This document shows, piece by piece, positions 22,601-36,400 of a stretch of DNA of 64,000 nt. The translations under genes were made by a program, and so were the position numbers. A model generated the notes under the pieces. The model was given only the letters and a program-made list of their open reading frames with translations. It had not been told where the DNA came from and ran no database searches. Source of the DNA: Nemania diffusa (Eukaryota > Ascomycota > Sordariomycetes > Xylariales > Xylariaceae); the NCBI GenBank assembly GCA_038501195.1, contig JBBPUQ010000005.1, positions 4,526,001-4,590,000 of the forward strand, given 5' to 3'. Every line of letters starts with the position of its first letter. Position 1 is the first letter of the stretch.

Positions 22601-24984
22601 AAATTTTTTGTTTAAAAAATTTTGTAATAATATATAACTAGTTAAAACTTTGTACAAAAAAATGTTTGTTAAAATATATTAAGCTGTTAGAAAAATTAAA
22701 CAAATATATATATTACTTTATTATATATTTGATATTTTGTACAAAAAAATCAGTTATTATATAAACAAAAAAACAATACTACAAATAGCTATAAAAGCTT
22801 TAAATAATATAGCTAAATTAAATAGTTTTATATTTATTTTGTTAGTTTTTAAAGTATATTTTAAAATTAATAGCAATTTATTTTTTTTATTAAAAATTAC
22901 TTAAAAAGCAAAAGCTGTACAAAAAGCTATAAAAATGTTAAAAAATATTTGTACAAAAGTTAATATTAACTAAGTTATACAAATTAAAAACAAACTAGTA
23001 TTATTATATAAAGTACTTTTTTTATTTTTTTAAAATAAAGTTATAGTATAAAAAAAACGTAAAAATTAAACAAAACTATATAAAATTTTTACGATTAAAA
23101 ATTATAACATTATAATTAATATAACAAACAAACTAGCTAAGTTTTATTATATATAAATTAAATTATATTACTAATAAAAAGCTATGTTTAATTTATTGTA
23201 CAAAAAAAATAACTTTTTATATAACTTTTTTTAAATTATTAAATAGCTGCAACTTTAATATAAAAACAAACTAAAAAAGTTATTTATATTTATTAATAAT
23301 TAATACTTTATACTAAAAAAAGTTAATAATTATATTTTAATTATACAATTAAAACAAAATAATATAATTATTACATTTAATATATTTTTTAAACAATTAA
23401 ATATAATTAAAATAAATATATTAATAATATAAAGTATATTTTAGTTTATATAATATAATTTAAACTAATATAACTAAATAAAAATTTTTTAAACTAAGTT
23501 TATATAAAAAGTTAAAAATAAAACAATTAAACTATATAAAAAATTCAAATTAGTTATATAAAGTTATAAAAATAACAATAAAGTTTAAATTTTTATACAA
23601 GTATTAACAATTTAATATATAAGTTAATAGTTTATTATAGTTTTAAAACTATTGCTAATTTAAAATTACAATATATATATAAAACTATAAAACATTTTTT
23701 AAGTATATATATAATTATATAATAAGTTAAACTAAAAAATTTATATTTATTTATTAAAAAAACTAAAAAATAAATATTTAATAAATATTATATTTTAAAT
23801 TATATAACTATTATATAAATTAATTAAATTAAAATTATATTAGTATAAAACTTATTATAAATATTATTGTTAAAAATTAAATATAAAAATATTTATATAT
23901 AATTTATATTTATTATATACTAAAAAAAAACTTAATAAATTTGTAATTATAAAACTTTAAATAAATAATATTTTTAGTATTATATTTAAAAAGTTTTTAT
24001 ATAAAAAAAAAACTAAATTATTATTTTATATAAAACTAAAAACAAAATTAACGCTTAAATATTTTGTTAAATTTAATAAAAGCAAAATTTAAATAAATAA
24101 ATAAAATTTCATTTTTATTTAATAAAAATAAATTAAACAACTATATATTATTAACTTTTGTACAAAAAATTATTTTTAATAATATATTGTTTAATAAGCT
24201 TAAAAAATATATATTATATTAATATATTAACTAAAAACATTATACAACTTATTAATTATTATACAAGTTTAAAAGCTATTAAAAAATAATGTTAAAACAT
24301 TAAATATATAAATATAATAGTAAATTAACAATATATAGCAAAAATTATACTATATATTTTTAAATTTTAATTATATAAAAATTTTTATTTTTATTAATAA
24401 AATGTTTATAAATAATAAAAATTTAAATTTTTAAATTAAATTTATAATTGTACTAGTTAACAAAAGCTATATAAAAAACACTTTTATAATTAAAAGCAAT
24501 ATTATTTATTAAAATTTAATTAAATATAAACAAGTTATATATAACATATTAACAAATAAGTTATATAATATAGTTAATAAATTTAATTATACTATTATAT
24601 TTAATACAACTTTTTAAAAAATTATTTATATAATAAAATTACTAATTATATTACTAGTTATATATACTAATTTTAAATTTTTGTATAAATGTTTAATTAA
24701 ATTAAAAACTATGTAAAAAAAACAACTTATAATCAATATTATATTATTTCAAAAAATATATAAAAATTATAAAATTATAAAAATATATTAAATCAATAGT
24801 AAAAACAACTTAATAAACACTTATACAAAAAAAACACTTAATTAAACACTAAAAAAACTAATTAGTACAAATAAACTAGTTATATAAATAAAAATATATA
24901 TAAATCAATTAAACAGTAAAAAAAATAACAAAAAATTAATTAATATTAAAACTAAAGTTATTATATAAAAGAAAAAATTTTTAA

Positions 24985-25292
24985 TATTAAACTAATAATT
25001 TAACAAAACTTGTATATATATACTAAATATATATAATTAAAACTTAAACTAAGATTTTTATTAAATAACTAAATAAATAAAAAATATAAAAACTTACTAA
25101 AATTTACAAAACTTATAAGTTTTATATACATATATATATAAATAACTTATATATAACTTTTTTAATTATACTTTTTTTTATAAAATATATATATAAATTA
25201 ATACAAAACTTTAAAACTTAAAAACAAACTTTAACTTTTATAAATTATTTTAAATCTTTTTGTATATATATATACAAAAAGTTCTATTAACA
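24985..25292 (+). repeat. 3' LTR of LTR1
   Basis: 308 bp, aligned with the 5' LTR without net length change. Most differences are C-to-T or G-to-A (TGTTGAACTAATGACTT becomes TATTAAACTAATAATTT), so this copy is more RIPped than its 5' partner. Confidence 0.9.
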
Positions 25293-28200
25293 TAAACTTT
25301 TATTTTTTTATTAATTTAAATTTTTTGTTTTTTTTTATATAATTTTAATAATTTTATATATAAATTTTTAAATTTATTATATTTAATTAATTAATTTTTA
25401 TATTTGTTTAATTTATTTATTTATAAAAACTTTTTTTTTAAATATAAAAATTAAATAATTTTAAAATTTAATTTTAAATATTATTTTTAAAAATATTATA
25501 TTAATTATTAAATATTATAAAAAATTATAAATAAAAATTAAAATTTATAAATATATATTTTAATTATTTTAATATTTATTTATATAAAAATATAACTTTT
25601 AATTTAAATTATAATTTATTTTTTTTATAATATTTTATATTTATAAATAATAAATATTATTTTATTTATATTTAATATTTATTAATAAATTTAATATTTT
25701 TATAAATTTTAAAATAAAAAATTTAATATTATTAAAAAATTTAATTTTTAATATATTAAAAATATAATATAATATTTAATAATATTTTAACATTAATTTT
25801 TTTATATTGTTTATTTTTTAATTAAATAAAATAATTATAATTTTATTAAATTTATTAATAAATATTTAAATATAATTATATTTATATTAATTTAAAAATA
25901 TATTTTTAAATATTTTATAATATAAATATTAAATATAATAATTTAAAAATTTTTTTATTTATTTTTTTATTATATTTATATTTATAATAATTATTAATAT
26001 ATTAATATAAATCTTTTTAAAAAAAAAACTAATAATAATTTTATTTTAATATTTATATTAATTTATTTTAATTTTAATAAATTATTAATATTAGTTTATA
26101 TATTTTTTATAATAAAATAATTTAAAAAAAATTATTTTATTTATAATAATTTTTAATATTATAATTTTTTTATTATAATTTTTTAAATTTTAAGCTATAT
26201 TTTTTAAAAAATTAAATTAATTAAATTTATATTTTTTATAATTAATAATTTAATTTTAATAAATTAAAAAATGTTTATAAACTTTTTAATTATATTTAAT
26301 TTAATAAATATAAAAGTTTTTTTTTTATTTTTAAACTTTAATTATTAATAAATTAATTATTTTTTAAAAAAATATATTAATTATAATATTATTTTTTTTT
26401 TATTTATATTAAAAAATAATATTAAAATTATTTAAAAAATTTATTTATTTAATTTATTTTATTAAAAAAGTTTTTTTAATTAATTAATAAATTAATATTT
26501 AATAATTTAAAACAATAATATTTAAAAGTTTATATTATTATTAATATTTTTTAATTTTAAATTAAATAAATTTATTTATATAAAATTATAATTTTTAAAA
26601 AATAATTAATAAATTTTTATTTATTGTTTTTTTATTTTTATTAAATAGTTTTTTTAATTATATTATATAAAATATTTATTTTAATATATATTAAAACTTT
26701 AAATTAAAAAAAAACTAATATTAAAATTAATATAACTAGTTTTTTTATAGTTTTAAAAATTTTTTATTATTATAATTTTCATTTTTATTTATAGTTTTTT
26801 TTTAATAATTATATAAATAGTTTAAAAATATTATTAATATAATAAATAAATATTTTTATAAAGTTATAAAATTTTTAAATTTTTAAATTTTTAATTTAAA
26901 ATTGTTTTAATTTTTTTTAAGTTTATTTTAATATTTTAATTAATTTTTAAAATTATATTTAAATAATTAATTATAATAATTTTAAAATAAAACTTTTAAA
27001 TATTTTTTTAAAAATTAATTTTATATAAATAATATATTATTTTTTTATATTATTTTTAATATTTTAAAATTTTATTAAAATAAATTAAAATATTATTAAT
27101 ATATATATTAATAAATTAATTAAATAAATTATAAAATTAAATATTAATAAAATTTAATTATTATATAAATTTTATTTTTAAAATAAATAATAAAACTATT
27201 TAATAAAAACTTTTTAATTAAATTGAAAATATAATTAAAAAATAAAATTTAATTATTAATAATATTAAATTTTAAATATATTTTTAAACTTAAAAATTTA
27301 AATAATTTAATTTTTTAAAAATTAATTTTTTTATTAAAAATTAATATTAAACTTTTTATTAATTAAATAAAATTTAAATATAAATAAAATAAATATTATA
27401 TTTAAATTTATATTTAATTTAATAAATTTTAATTTTAATAGTTTTTTTATTTTTTATTTTTTAAAAAAAAAATATTAAATTAATATATAATATTATAAAA
27501 AGTTATTATTTTTAAATTTATTATTAAATTTTTAAACTATATTATAATTAAATAAAAATAATAATATTTTAATTAATTAAATTTTAAAATTTTTTTTTTT
27601 AAATAAATTAATTTTTTAAATATTAATTATTTTATTAAATAAAAATAATATTAATTTATTATTAAAAGTTTTTTATTATTTTTTATATAAAATATTAATA
27701 ATAAATATTTTTATAATATATTAAATTAAAATTAATTTATTAAATATATTAAATTTTTTTTAATAAATTTAATTTAAATTATTTATATAATTTTATTTTA
27801 ATAAACTAATAATTTTTATATTAATAATTTAAATTTTAAAATTTTAAATTATATTATTAATTAATATATTATTTTATAATATTTTATATTAATATTTAAA
27901 ATTATTTTTTTTTTTAATTTAATTTTTATTTTTAAATTTTTTTTATTTTATTATAAAATATAATATTATTTTTTAATTATTTTATTATATTAATTTATAT
28001 TTTATTAAATTTTTAAATTAATAATTTTTTTAGTTTTAATTTTTTTAAAAATAATAATTATAAAAAAACATTATATAATTATAAAAATATTATTAAATTA
28101 AATAAATTATTAATATTAATAATTTATTAAAATATTTTATTTTAATAATTAATATAAATTAATTATTATTTAATAATTAATATTAATAATTTTAAACTTT

Positions 28201-29874
28201 TAACTAAAAAAATAATATTTATTAATTTTTAAAATAATTTTTAATATTTAATTTATTTTATTAATTATTTTATTATAATAATTAATTAATAATATTAATT
28301 TTTTTAATTTAATAATTTTAATTTTAAATTAATATTTAATTTTTTTATTTAATTATTAATTAATTAATAAATTAATTTAAATTTTAATATTATATAAAAT
28401 AATAATTATAATATTAATTTTATTAATTTATATTTAAATAATTTAAAAAAAACTTAATAAATTATTTATAATAAATATTTAAATTAATATAAAAATCTTT
28501 ATTAATTTTATTTATTTTTTAAATTTTTAAAATTAAACAATTTATTAAATTTTAATTTATTAAAATTTTTTATTTTTTAAATAATTAATATATTATTTTT
28601 TTTAAAATATTATTTAATTATATATAGTTTTTTTTTATAATTAAAATAAATATTATTATTTTAATATATTTTTTTTTAATTATTTATTAATTTTTTATAT
28701 TTATTATTTTAAATAAATTTTTTTTTTTTTTTAATTTTATTTAATTTATTATTAAAATAAAAGCTTTTTTAAAAATTAATTATATTTAAAATTTAATTTT
28801 TTTATTTTTATTTTAAATAATTTTAATAATTTTATTATAAAACTTTATTATTAAAATTAATATTTAAATATTTTTATAAAAGTTAAATTTATTTTAATTT
28901 AAATATTTTTATTTTTTAAATAAAACTATTAAAATATAAAATAAATTAATAAATATTTATTTATTTAAAAAATTTATAATAATATTTAATAAAAATTTAT
29001 TAAACTATTATAATTTAATTTAAATTATATTAAATAATAATTAATATTTAAATTATTTTAATTATATTATTAAATAATTAAATTATAAATTAATAATAAG
29101 TTTTTATTAATTATAAAATAAATTTTTTAAATTAACAAAATAAATAATATATTTAATTTTTTTTATTATAAAAAATAGTTTTATATTTTTTAAATTTATT
29201 ATTAAATTTATTTTAATTATTAATAAATTTTTTAAAATATTTCATTTTTATTTTAGTTTTATTTTAATAAATAATATATTAATTATTAAATTTAATTAAA
29301 AGTTTTTTAAATATAAATTATATAGCTATATTATAAAATTAAAAAATAATATTTAAATTTTTTTTAAAAATATTGCTTTTATATTTATATTTAAAAAATA
29401 TATTTAAATTAAATTGTTTTTATAATATAATTATTTATTAATAAAAAAACTTAATTTAAATTTTTTATATAATAATTATATTTTATTTAATAATAAGTTT
29501 TTTTTTTTATTTAAAATTATTATTATAATTTTAATTTATTATTTTAAATTATTAATATAAAATTAATTTATAAAATTTATTTTTATTATTAATAAAGTTT
29601 ATAAATAATAAAATAATAAATAACATAATAATTAAATTAATAATTAAAGTTATAATTAATTAATTAAATAAATTTAATTAATTTTTAAATTTAATTTTAA
29701 ATTTTTAAATAATAAAATTTTTTTTAAAAATATAAAAATATATTATATTAATAGTTTTATTTTAAATATATAATTAAAATAATTTATTTATTATATATAA
29801 ACTATATAATATAAATAATAATTATATATTTAAATTAAATATTTATTAATAACTAAAAAACAATTTTAAAGTAA

Positions 29875-30205
29875 TGTTATAATTATAAAAAATATAAAAG
29901 TTAATTAAATAATTTTATTAATTAAAAACTTTTTAAAAAAAAAAAAAAAAAAAACTAAATTATATATATATATTATATAAAATATATAAATATATAAAAC
30001 TATAAATAAAGTTATAAATAAAGTTATAAAGTTTAATTAAAATTTTTTAAAAATAAATTTTATAAAATAAACTTTTTAAAATAAATTATTTTAAAAATTG
30101 TAATTTTTATAAATTAATAAAAATTATAAAATTATATTATAATAAAATATATAAATTTTAATTTATAATTAATAAAATAAATATAAAAATTAATAATTTA
30201 TAATT
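29875..30205 (+). repeat. Right LTR of X1
   Basis: It starts TGTTATAATTAT and contains the A-tract and CTAAATTATATATATATATT core. Its end is separated by only ~85 bp from the reversed LTR of X2, so the two LTRs form the stem of the large palindrome. Confidence 0.6.
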
Positions 30206-30289
30206 AATAAAAAAAAAATTTAATTTTATAAATTTAAAATAGTTTATTTACAAATTTAATTATAAATTAAAAACTATAATTATAATAAT

Positions 30290-30591
30290 TTATATAAATT
30301 ATTAACTTTTATATTTATTTTATTAAATATAAATTAAAATTTATATATTTTATTATAATATAATGTTGTAATTTTTATTAATTTATAAAAATTATAATTT
30401 TTAAAATAATTTATTTTAAAAAAACTTTAAATAAATTTTATAATTTTATTTATAATTTTATTTATAGTTTTATATATTTATATATTTTATATAATATATA
30501 TATATAATTTAGCTTTTTTTTTTTTTTTTTTTTAAAGTTTTTAATTAATAAAATTATTTAAATAACTTTTATACTTTTTACAAATATAATA
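30290..30591 (-). repeat. 3' LTR of X2
   Basis: Reverse complement of the X1 LTR core: AATATATATATATAATTTAG followed by an oligo-T run of about 22, then AAAATTATTTAAATAACTTT. Read on the minus strand it begins near 30,591. Confidence 0.6.
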
Positions 30592-32435
30592 TTATTTTAA
30601 AATTGTTTTTTATTTATTAATAAATATTTAATTTAAATATATAATTATTATTTATTTTATATAATTTATATATAATAAATAAATTATTTTAATTATATAT
30701 TTAAAATAAAACTATTAATAAAATATATTATTTATATTTTTAAAAAAAACATTATTATTTAAAAATTAAAGTTAAATTTAAAAATTAATTAAGTTTAATT
30801 TATTAATTAATTATAATTTTAATTATAATTTAAATTATTATTTTATTTATTATTTAATTATTTATAAAATTTATTAATAATAAAAATAAATTTTATATTA
30901 ATAATTTAAAATTATAAACTAAAATAATAATAATAATTTTAAATAAAAAAAAAACTTATTATTAAATAAAATATAATTATTAAATAAAAAATTTAAATTT
31001 ATTTTATTTATTAATAAATAATTATATTATTAAAATAATTTAATTTAATTATATTTTTTAAATATAAATATATAAATAATATTTTTAAAAAAGTTATAAA
31101 TATTATTTTTTAATTATATAATATAATTATATAATTTATATTTAAAAATTTTTTAATTAAATTTAATAATTAATATATTATTTATTAAAATAAAATTAAA
31201 ATAAAAATTAAATATTTTAAAAAGTTTATTAATAATAAAAACAAATTTAATATTTAAATTTATAAATTTATTAATAAATTTAAAAAAAAATAAAACTATT
31301 TTTTATAATAAAAAAAGTTTAATATATTATTTGTTTTTTTAATTTAAAAAACTACTTTTATAATTAATAAAAATTTATTATTAATTTATTATTTAATTAT
31401 TTAATAATAAAACTAAAATAAATTAAATATTAATTATTATTAAGTATAATTTAAATTAAATTATAATTATTTTATAAATTTTTATTAAATATTAATATAA
31501 ACTTTTTAAATAAATAAATATTTATTAATTTATTTTATATTTAAATAATTTTATTTAAAAAACAAAAATATTTAAATTAATATAAATTTAGTTTTTATAA
31601 AAATATTTAAATATTAATTTTAATAATAAAATATTTAAAATTAATATTAATTTAAATTTTATATATAAAAGATTTTATAATAAAATTATTAAAACTATTT
31701 ATATTTATTAATAATTATTTAAATAAAATTAAAAAAATTAAATTGTTAATATTATTAATTTTAAAAAAAGTTTTAATTTTAATAATAAATTTAATAAAAT
31801 TAAAAAAAAAATTAAATTTTTTTACAATAATAAATATAAAAAATTAATTAATAATTAAAAAAAAATATATTAAAATAATAATATTTGTTTTAAATTTAAA
31901 AAAAAAATATATAATTAAATAAAATTTTAAAAAAAATAATATATTAATTATTTAAAAAATAAAAAACTATAATAAATTAAAATTTAATAAATCTTTTAAT
32001 TTTAAAAATTTAAAAAATAAATAAAATTAATGAAAATTTTTATATTAATTTAAATATTTAATTTAAATAATTTAAATAATTTAAATAATTTATTAAATCT
32101 TTTTTAAATTATATAAATATAAATTAATAAAATTAATATTATAACTATTATTTTATATAATATTAAAATTTAAATTAATTTATTAATTAATTAATAATTA
32201 ATTTAAAAAATTAAATATTAATTTAAAATTAAAATTATTAAATTAACAAAATTAATATTATTAATTAATTATTATAATAAAATAATTAATAAAATAAATT
32301 AAATATTAAAAATTATTTTAAAAATTAATAAATATTGTTTTTTTAATTAAAAATTTTAAACTATTAATATTAATTATTAAAATAAAATATTTTAATAAAT
32401 TATTAATATAAATAATTTATTAAATTTAATAAAAC

Positions 32436-32740
32436 TATTAAATTAATAATTTAATAAAATTTATATATATATATTAAATATATATAATTAAAACTTAAAC
32501 TAGAACTTTTATTAAATAACTAAATAAATAAAAAATATAAAATTTATTAAAATTTATAAAATTTATAAATTTTATATATATATATATATAAATAACTTAT
32601 ATATAACTTTTTTAATTATATTTTATTTTATAAAATTTATATAAATTAATATAAAATTTTAAAACTTAAAAATAAACTTTAAATTTTATAAATTATTTTA
32701 AATTTTTATATATATATATATATATAAAATTTTATTAATA
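32436..32740 (+). repeat. 5' LTR of LTR2
   Basis: 305 bp, same family as 19,383-19,690. C and G are nearly all lost except in AACT and AGTT contexts. Confidence 0.85.
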
Positions 32741-33204
32741 TTAATTAATAATTATAAAATATAATTATAAATTAATAAAATAAAAAAAATAAAAACTAAT
32801 TATTATTAAAAATAATTTTTATATTATATTTTTTTTTTTAATATAAAAAATAAATTATTATTTTTATTAATTAATTAAAAATATATTAAATTAATTATTA
32901 AATAAATAAAATTTAATTATTATAAAATTAAAGTTTTTTTTATAATAGTTTAATTAATTTTTATATAAAAATTAATAAAACTATAAACTATTTTATATAT
33001 TTATTTTTTTAATTATTTTATTTATTTTATAATTTTTATTTCTTTATTTTTTATAATTATATTAATATTAATAATAAAAGTAACAATAATAGCAATAGTT
33101 ATAATAATTAAATATATTTAAAACAATAATTTAATAGTTTTATATAATAAAAATAATTTTATATATAAAAATATAACTAAAAATATTGATTTAGTTTTAA
33201 ATAA

Positions 33205-33412
33205 TCAATTATATATAATAAAGCTAAAATAAAATATAATATTATAATTATATAATATTATTGTTATTTTTATATTTAAAAAAAGTTTTTTATATATATA
33301 ATATATATATATAAGTTATATAAACTTATTAATAATTTATTAATATTATATATAATAAAATATAGTTAATTATTTAATAAATAAATAATAAATTATATAA
33401 AAAAAATTTAAA
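33205..33412 (+). repeat. Left LTR of LTR3
   Basis: Pairs with 38,798-39,005. The right copy keeps a few more G and C (AAGCTTGTTAATAGCTCATT against AACTTATTAATAATTTATT), so decay is uneven between the pair. Confidence 0.7.
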
Positions 33413-36400
33413 TATATATTAATTATAACTAATATTGCTGTTTTAATAGTTGTAAAAAAAATTTTTTAGTTATAGTTTTTTATATATATATATATTTTTT
33501 AATTTTTTTTTATATATATTTTTATTTATATATATAATTTATTAATTAAAACTAATATTTTTAATATTTAATTTAATACTTTTTTTATTAATATATTAGT
33601 TAAATTATTTTTTTTATTAATTTAATATATTTTAAAAATTTTTTTTTTTTTTATATAATTTTTGCAATAATATAATATTAATTATAAATTATTTTTTTTA
33701 TATTATATTAAATTTAATTAAATAATTATATAATAACTTTAAATTAAAGTATATAATTATTAAAACTTATAATATATTTAATATTTTTAAAATCTTTTAA
33801 AAAATTATATAAAAAATAATTATATTATTAAATCTATTAATTATTTTATATAGTTTATTAGCTAATATATTTTTAATTATTTATTTATATTTATTTAAAT
33901 TTTAATAAATAATATTATTAAAAATTTTAAATTTTAAATTTAATATTATTTTTTATATAAATTTTTATAGCTAATATAATTAAAAATTTAATTTATAATA
34001 TTATATTTATATTATTTATAAATAAACTATTTATAAAAATAAAAAGTTTTATATAATATAAATTAAAAAATATAAATATTAATTTATTATTAATTTATTT
34101 ATTTAAAATAATTATATTAGTTTTTTAAAAGTTAATAATTTAAATAAAAGTAAATAAATTATATAAAACTTATAATTAACAAATATTATTTATATATATA
34201 TTTTAAATATATTAAAAAATATATTATTATATAAAGTTTTTTATATAAAAGTTAATTTTAATTAATTATATAGTTTAATTTATTTAAATTAATATAATAT
34301 ATTTATTTATAAATATAATTTAAATATTATTAAACTTAATTAAATTATTTTTATTTAAAATTTATTTAAGTTTAATTTTAAATTTTATTATATAAAATTT
34401 AGCTTTTTTTTTAATTAAAAACTTTAAAGTTATAAAATTAAAAATATTGTTTATTTATAATTTAATAATATTAAATTTTTTAAAACTACTATTAATAATT
34501 AATAAATAAAAATTATATAAAAAAATAGTTATTTTAAATTTTTAATAATAATATTTATAATATATTTTAAATTAATATAAGTTTAATTTAATAAGTTTAT
34601 ATAATAATTATATAATTTATAATATAGTTTTTTTAAAATATTTATTTTTAAATTTAATAAATAAATATATATAAATTTTTTATATAAATTTATTAATTAA
34701 TTATATATATAGTTATATAATATTTTATAATTTATATATTATATTATAAATTTAAATTAAAATAAATTTAAAAATTAAAATTAATTATTAATTTATTTAT
34801 TAAATTATTAATAATTATATAAATATAATATTTTTTTTTAAAATTATTATAGCTTTATATAATTAATTAAAACTTTTTATATAATTAAATAGTTTTATTT
34901 TTAATTTTTTATATAAACTTTAATTTAAAAGTTTAAATGTTGTAATATTTATTAAAGTTATATTTTATAAATTTAAATATTTTTTATATAAATAGTTTAT
35001 TAATTTTTATTATATTAAATTTTTTAAAAAAAAATTTAAATATATTAATAATATTATTTATTTATAATTTAATAATTAATTTATAGTTTATTTTTTTTTT
35101 TAATTAAAAAATATAAAATTTAATTATATAAAAAAAGTTAAAAACTACATCAATTTTTTAAATTAGCTTTTTTTTTTTTATATAATATTTATTAAAATTA
35201 ATAATATATTATTTTTATTGTTTTATTTTATATTTTTTATTATATAATAATAAAACTTAATTTATATATATTAAAATTTTATAAATTTATTAATTATATT
35301 AATAATAATATTAAATTTTTTAATAATTTATATTTTATATAATTTATTTTAACTTTGTTTTTTTTATTATATAAATATTTTATTTTTTAACAATAATATA
35401 AATTTTTTATATAAAATAAAGTTATTTTATTAATTAATTATTTAATTAATTTTAATTTTAATTTATTTTTTTTAAAGTATTTTTATAACTTTTTTAATAG
35501 TTTTTACTTTTTATATAATATTAAAAAATAAAAAAAAATTTTAATTAATTTATAAATAAATATTAAAAATAAATAATATTAATATAAAACTATTAAATTT
35601 TATAATATTATTTAAAACATTTATTATTATTTATAAAATCTTTTCATTTTTTATTTAATAATTTATTTTATTTTTTAAAATATTATATATATAATAAAAA
35701 AGTTTATATATTTATTTAATTTTATTAATAATTTAATAAATTTTTATAAATATTTTTTAATATATAATATTTATAATTTTAATTTAATTTTAAAATTTTT
35801 TAAATAAAAAATTTATATTTAAATTATATATAATATAGTTTAAAATGTTTTAATATATATTAATTTAATATTTATAAAATATTTTTTATATATTTTTTAT
35901 ATTTATTATATAAAAAAATATCATAACTTAAAATAATATTGTTATATTAATTTTATATAATATTTATTTATTATTTATTTATATAATATTAATTATTATT
36001 TTATAATTAAAATTATAAAATTATAATTGTTTTTAATTATAAATTTAAACTATTTTAAAATTTAATTATATAATTAATAATAATAATTAATTTTTTAAAT
36101 TTTTTTTAAAATAAATTAATTAATATTATAACTAGTTTAAATTAATATTTTATATAGTTTTTTTATATTAAAATATTTAAATTAATAATATAATTAATAT
36201 AGTTTAATTTTAATAAAATATATATTAATTTTATATAAGTTAATATTAAAAAATAAATATTTTTATTTATAAATAATAAAAATTATATTTTTATTTTTTT
36301 ATATAATAATATTTTTAATATTTTTAAAACATATATTTATTTTATTAATATTTTTTAATAACAATAAAAATAAAGCTAAAATATTTAAAATATAATATAT

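Larger units (their letters stand above)
19383..25292 (+). mobile_element. LTR retrotransposon 'LTR1' (5,910 bp), 308-bp LTRs, TSD TAAAC
   Basis: Best preserved element of the block. LTRs of exactly 308 bp lie at 19,383-19,690 and 24,985-25,292. The 5' copy starts TGTTGAACTAATGACTTAAT; the 3' copy ends TTCTATTAACA. The element is flanked by the 5-bp duplication TAAAC (19,378-19,382 and 25,293-25,297). A purine-rich tract (AAAAGAAAAAA) lies just before the 3' LTR. Orientation is therefore plus. The 5.3-kb body is riddled with stops; the longest remaining frames (such as 20,334-20,555) are Asn/Ile/Lys-rich noise. Size and TGTTG terminus would suit a Copia-type element, but no protease, integrase or reverse transcriptase motif can be read, so the superfamily is open. 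Confidence 0.88.
18465..30205 (+). mobile_element. LTR retrotransposon 'X1', nested in Y and split by LTR1
   Basis: Direct repeats starting TGTTATAATTAT occur at 18,465-~18,807 and 29,875-~30,205. Both run through an oligo-A stretch followed by CTAAATTATATATATATATT. After removing the 5.9-kb LTR1 insertion (19,383-25,292 plus one 5-bp duplication) the element is about 5.83 kb, a usual length for a fungal LTR retrotransposon. Its body from 25.55 to 30.2 kb is mirrored by X2. Nearly all C and G are lost and no frames remain. The right end is blurred by the adjoining inverted copy. Confidence 0.6.
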
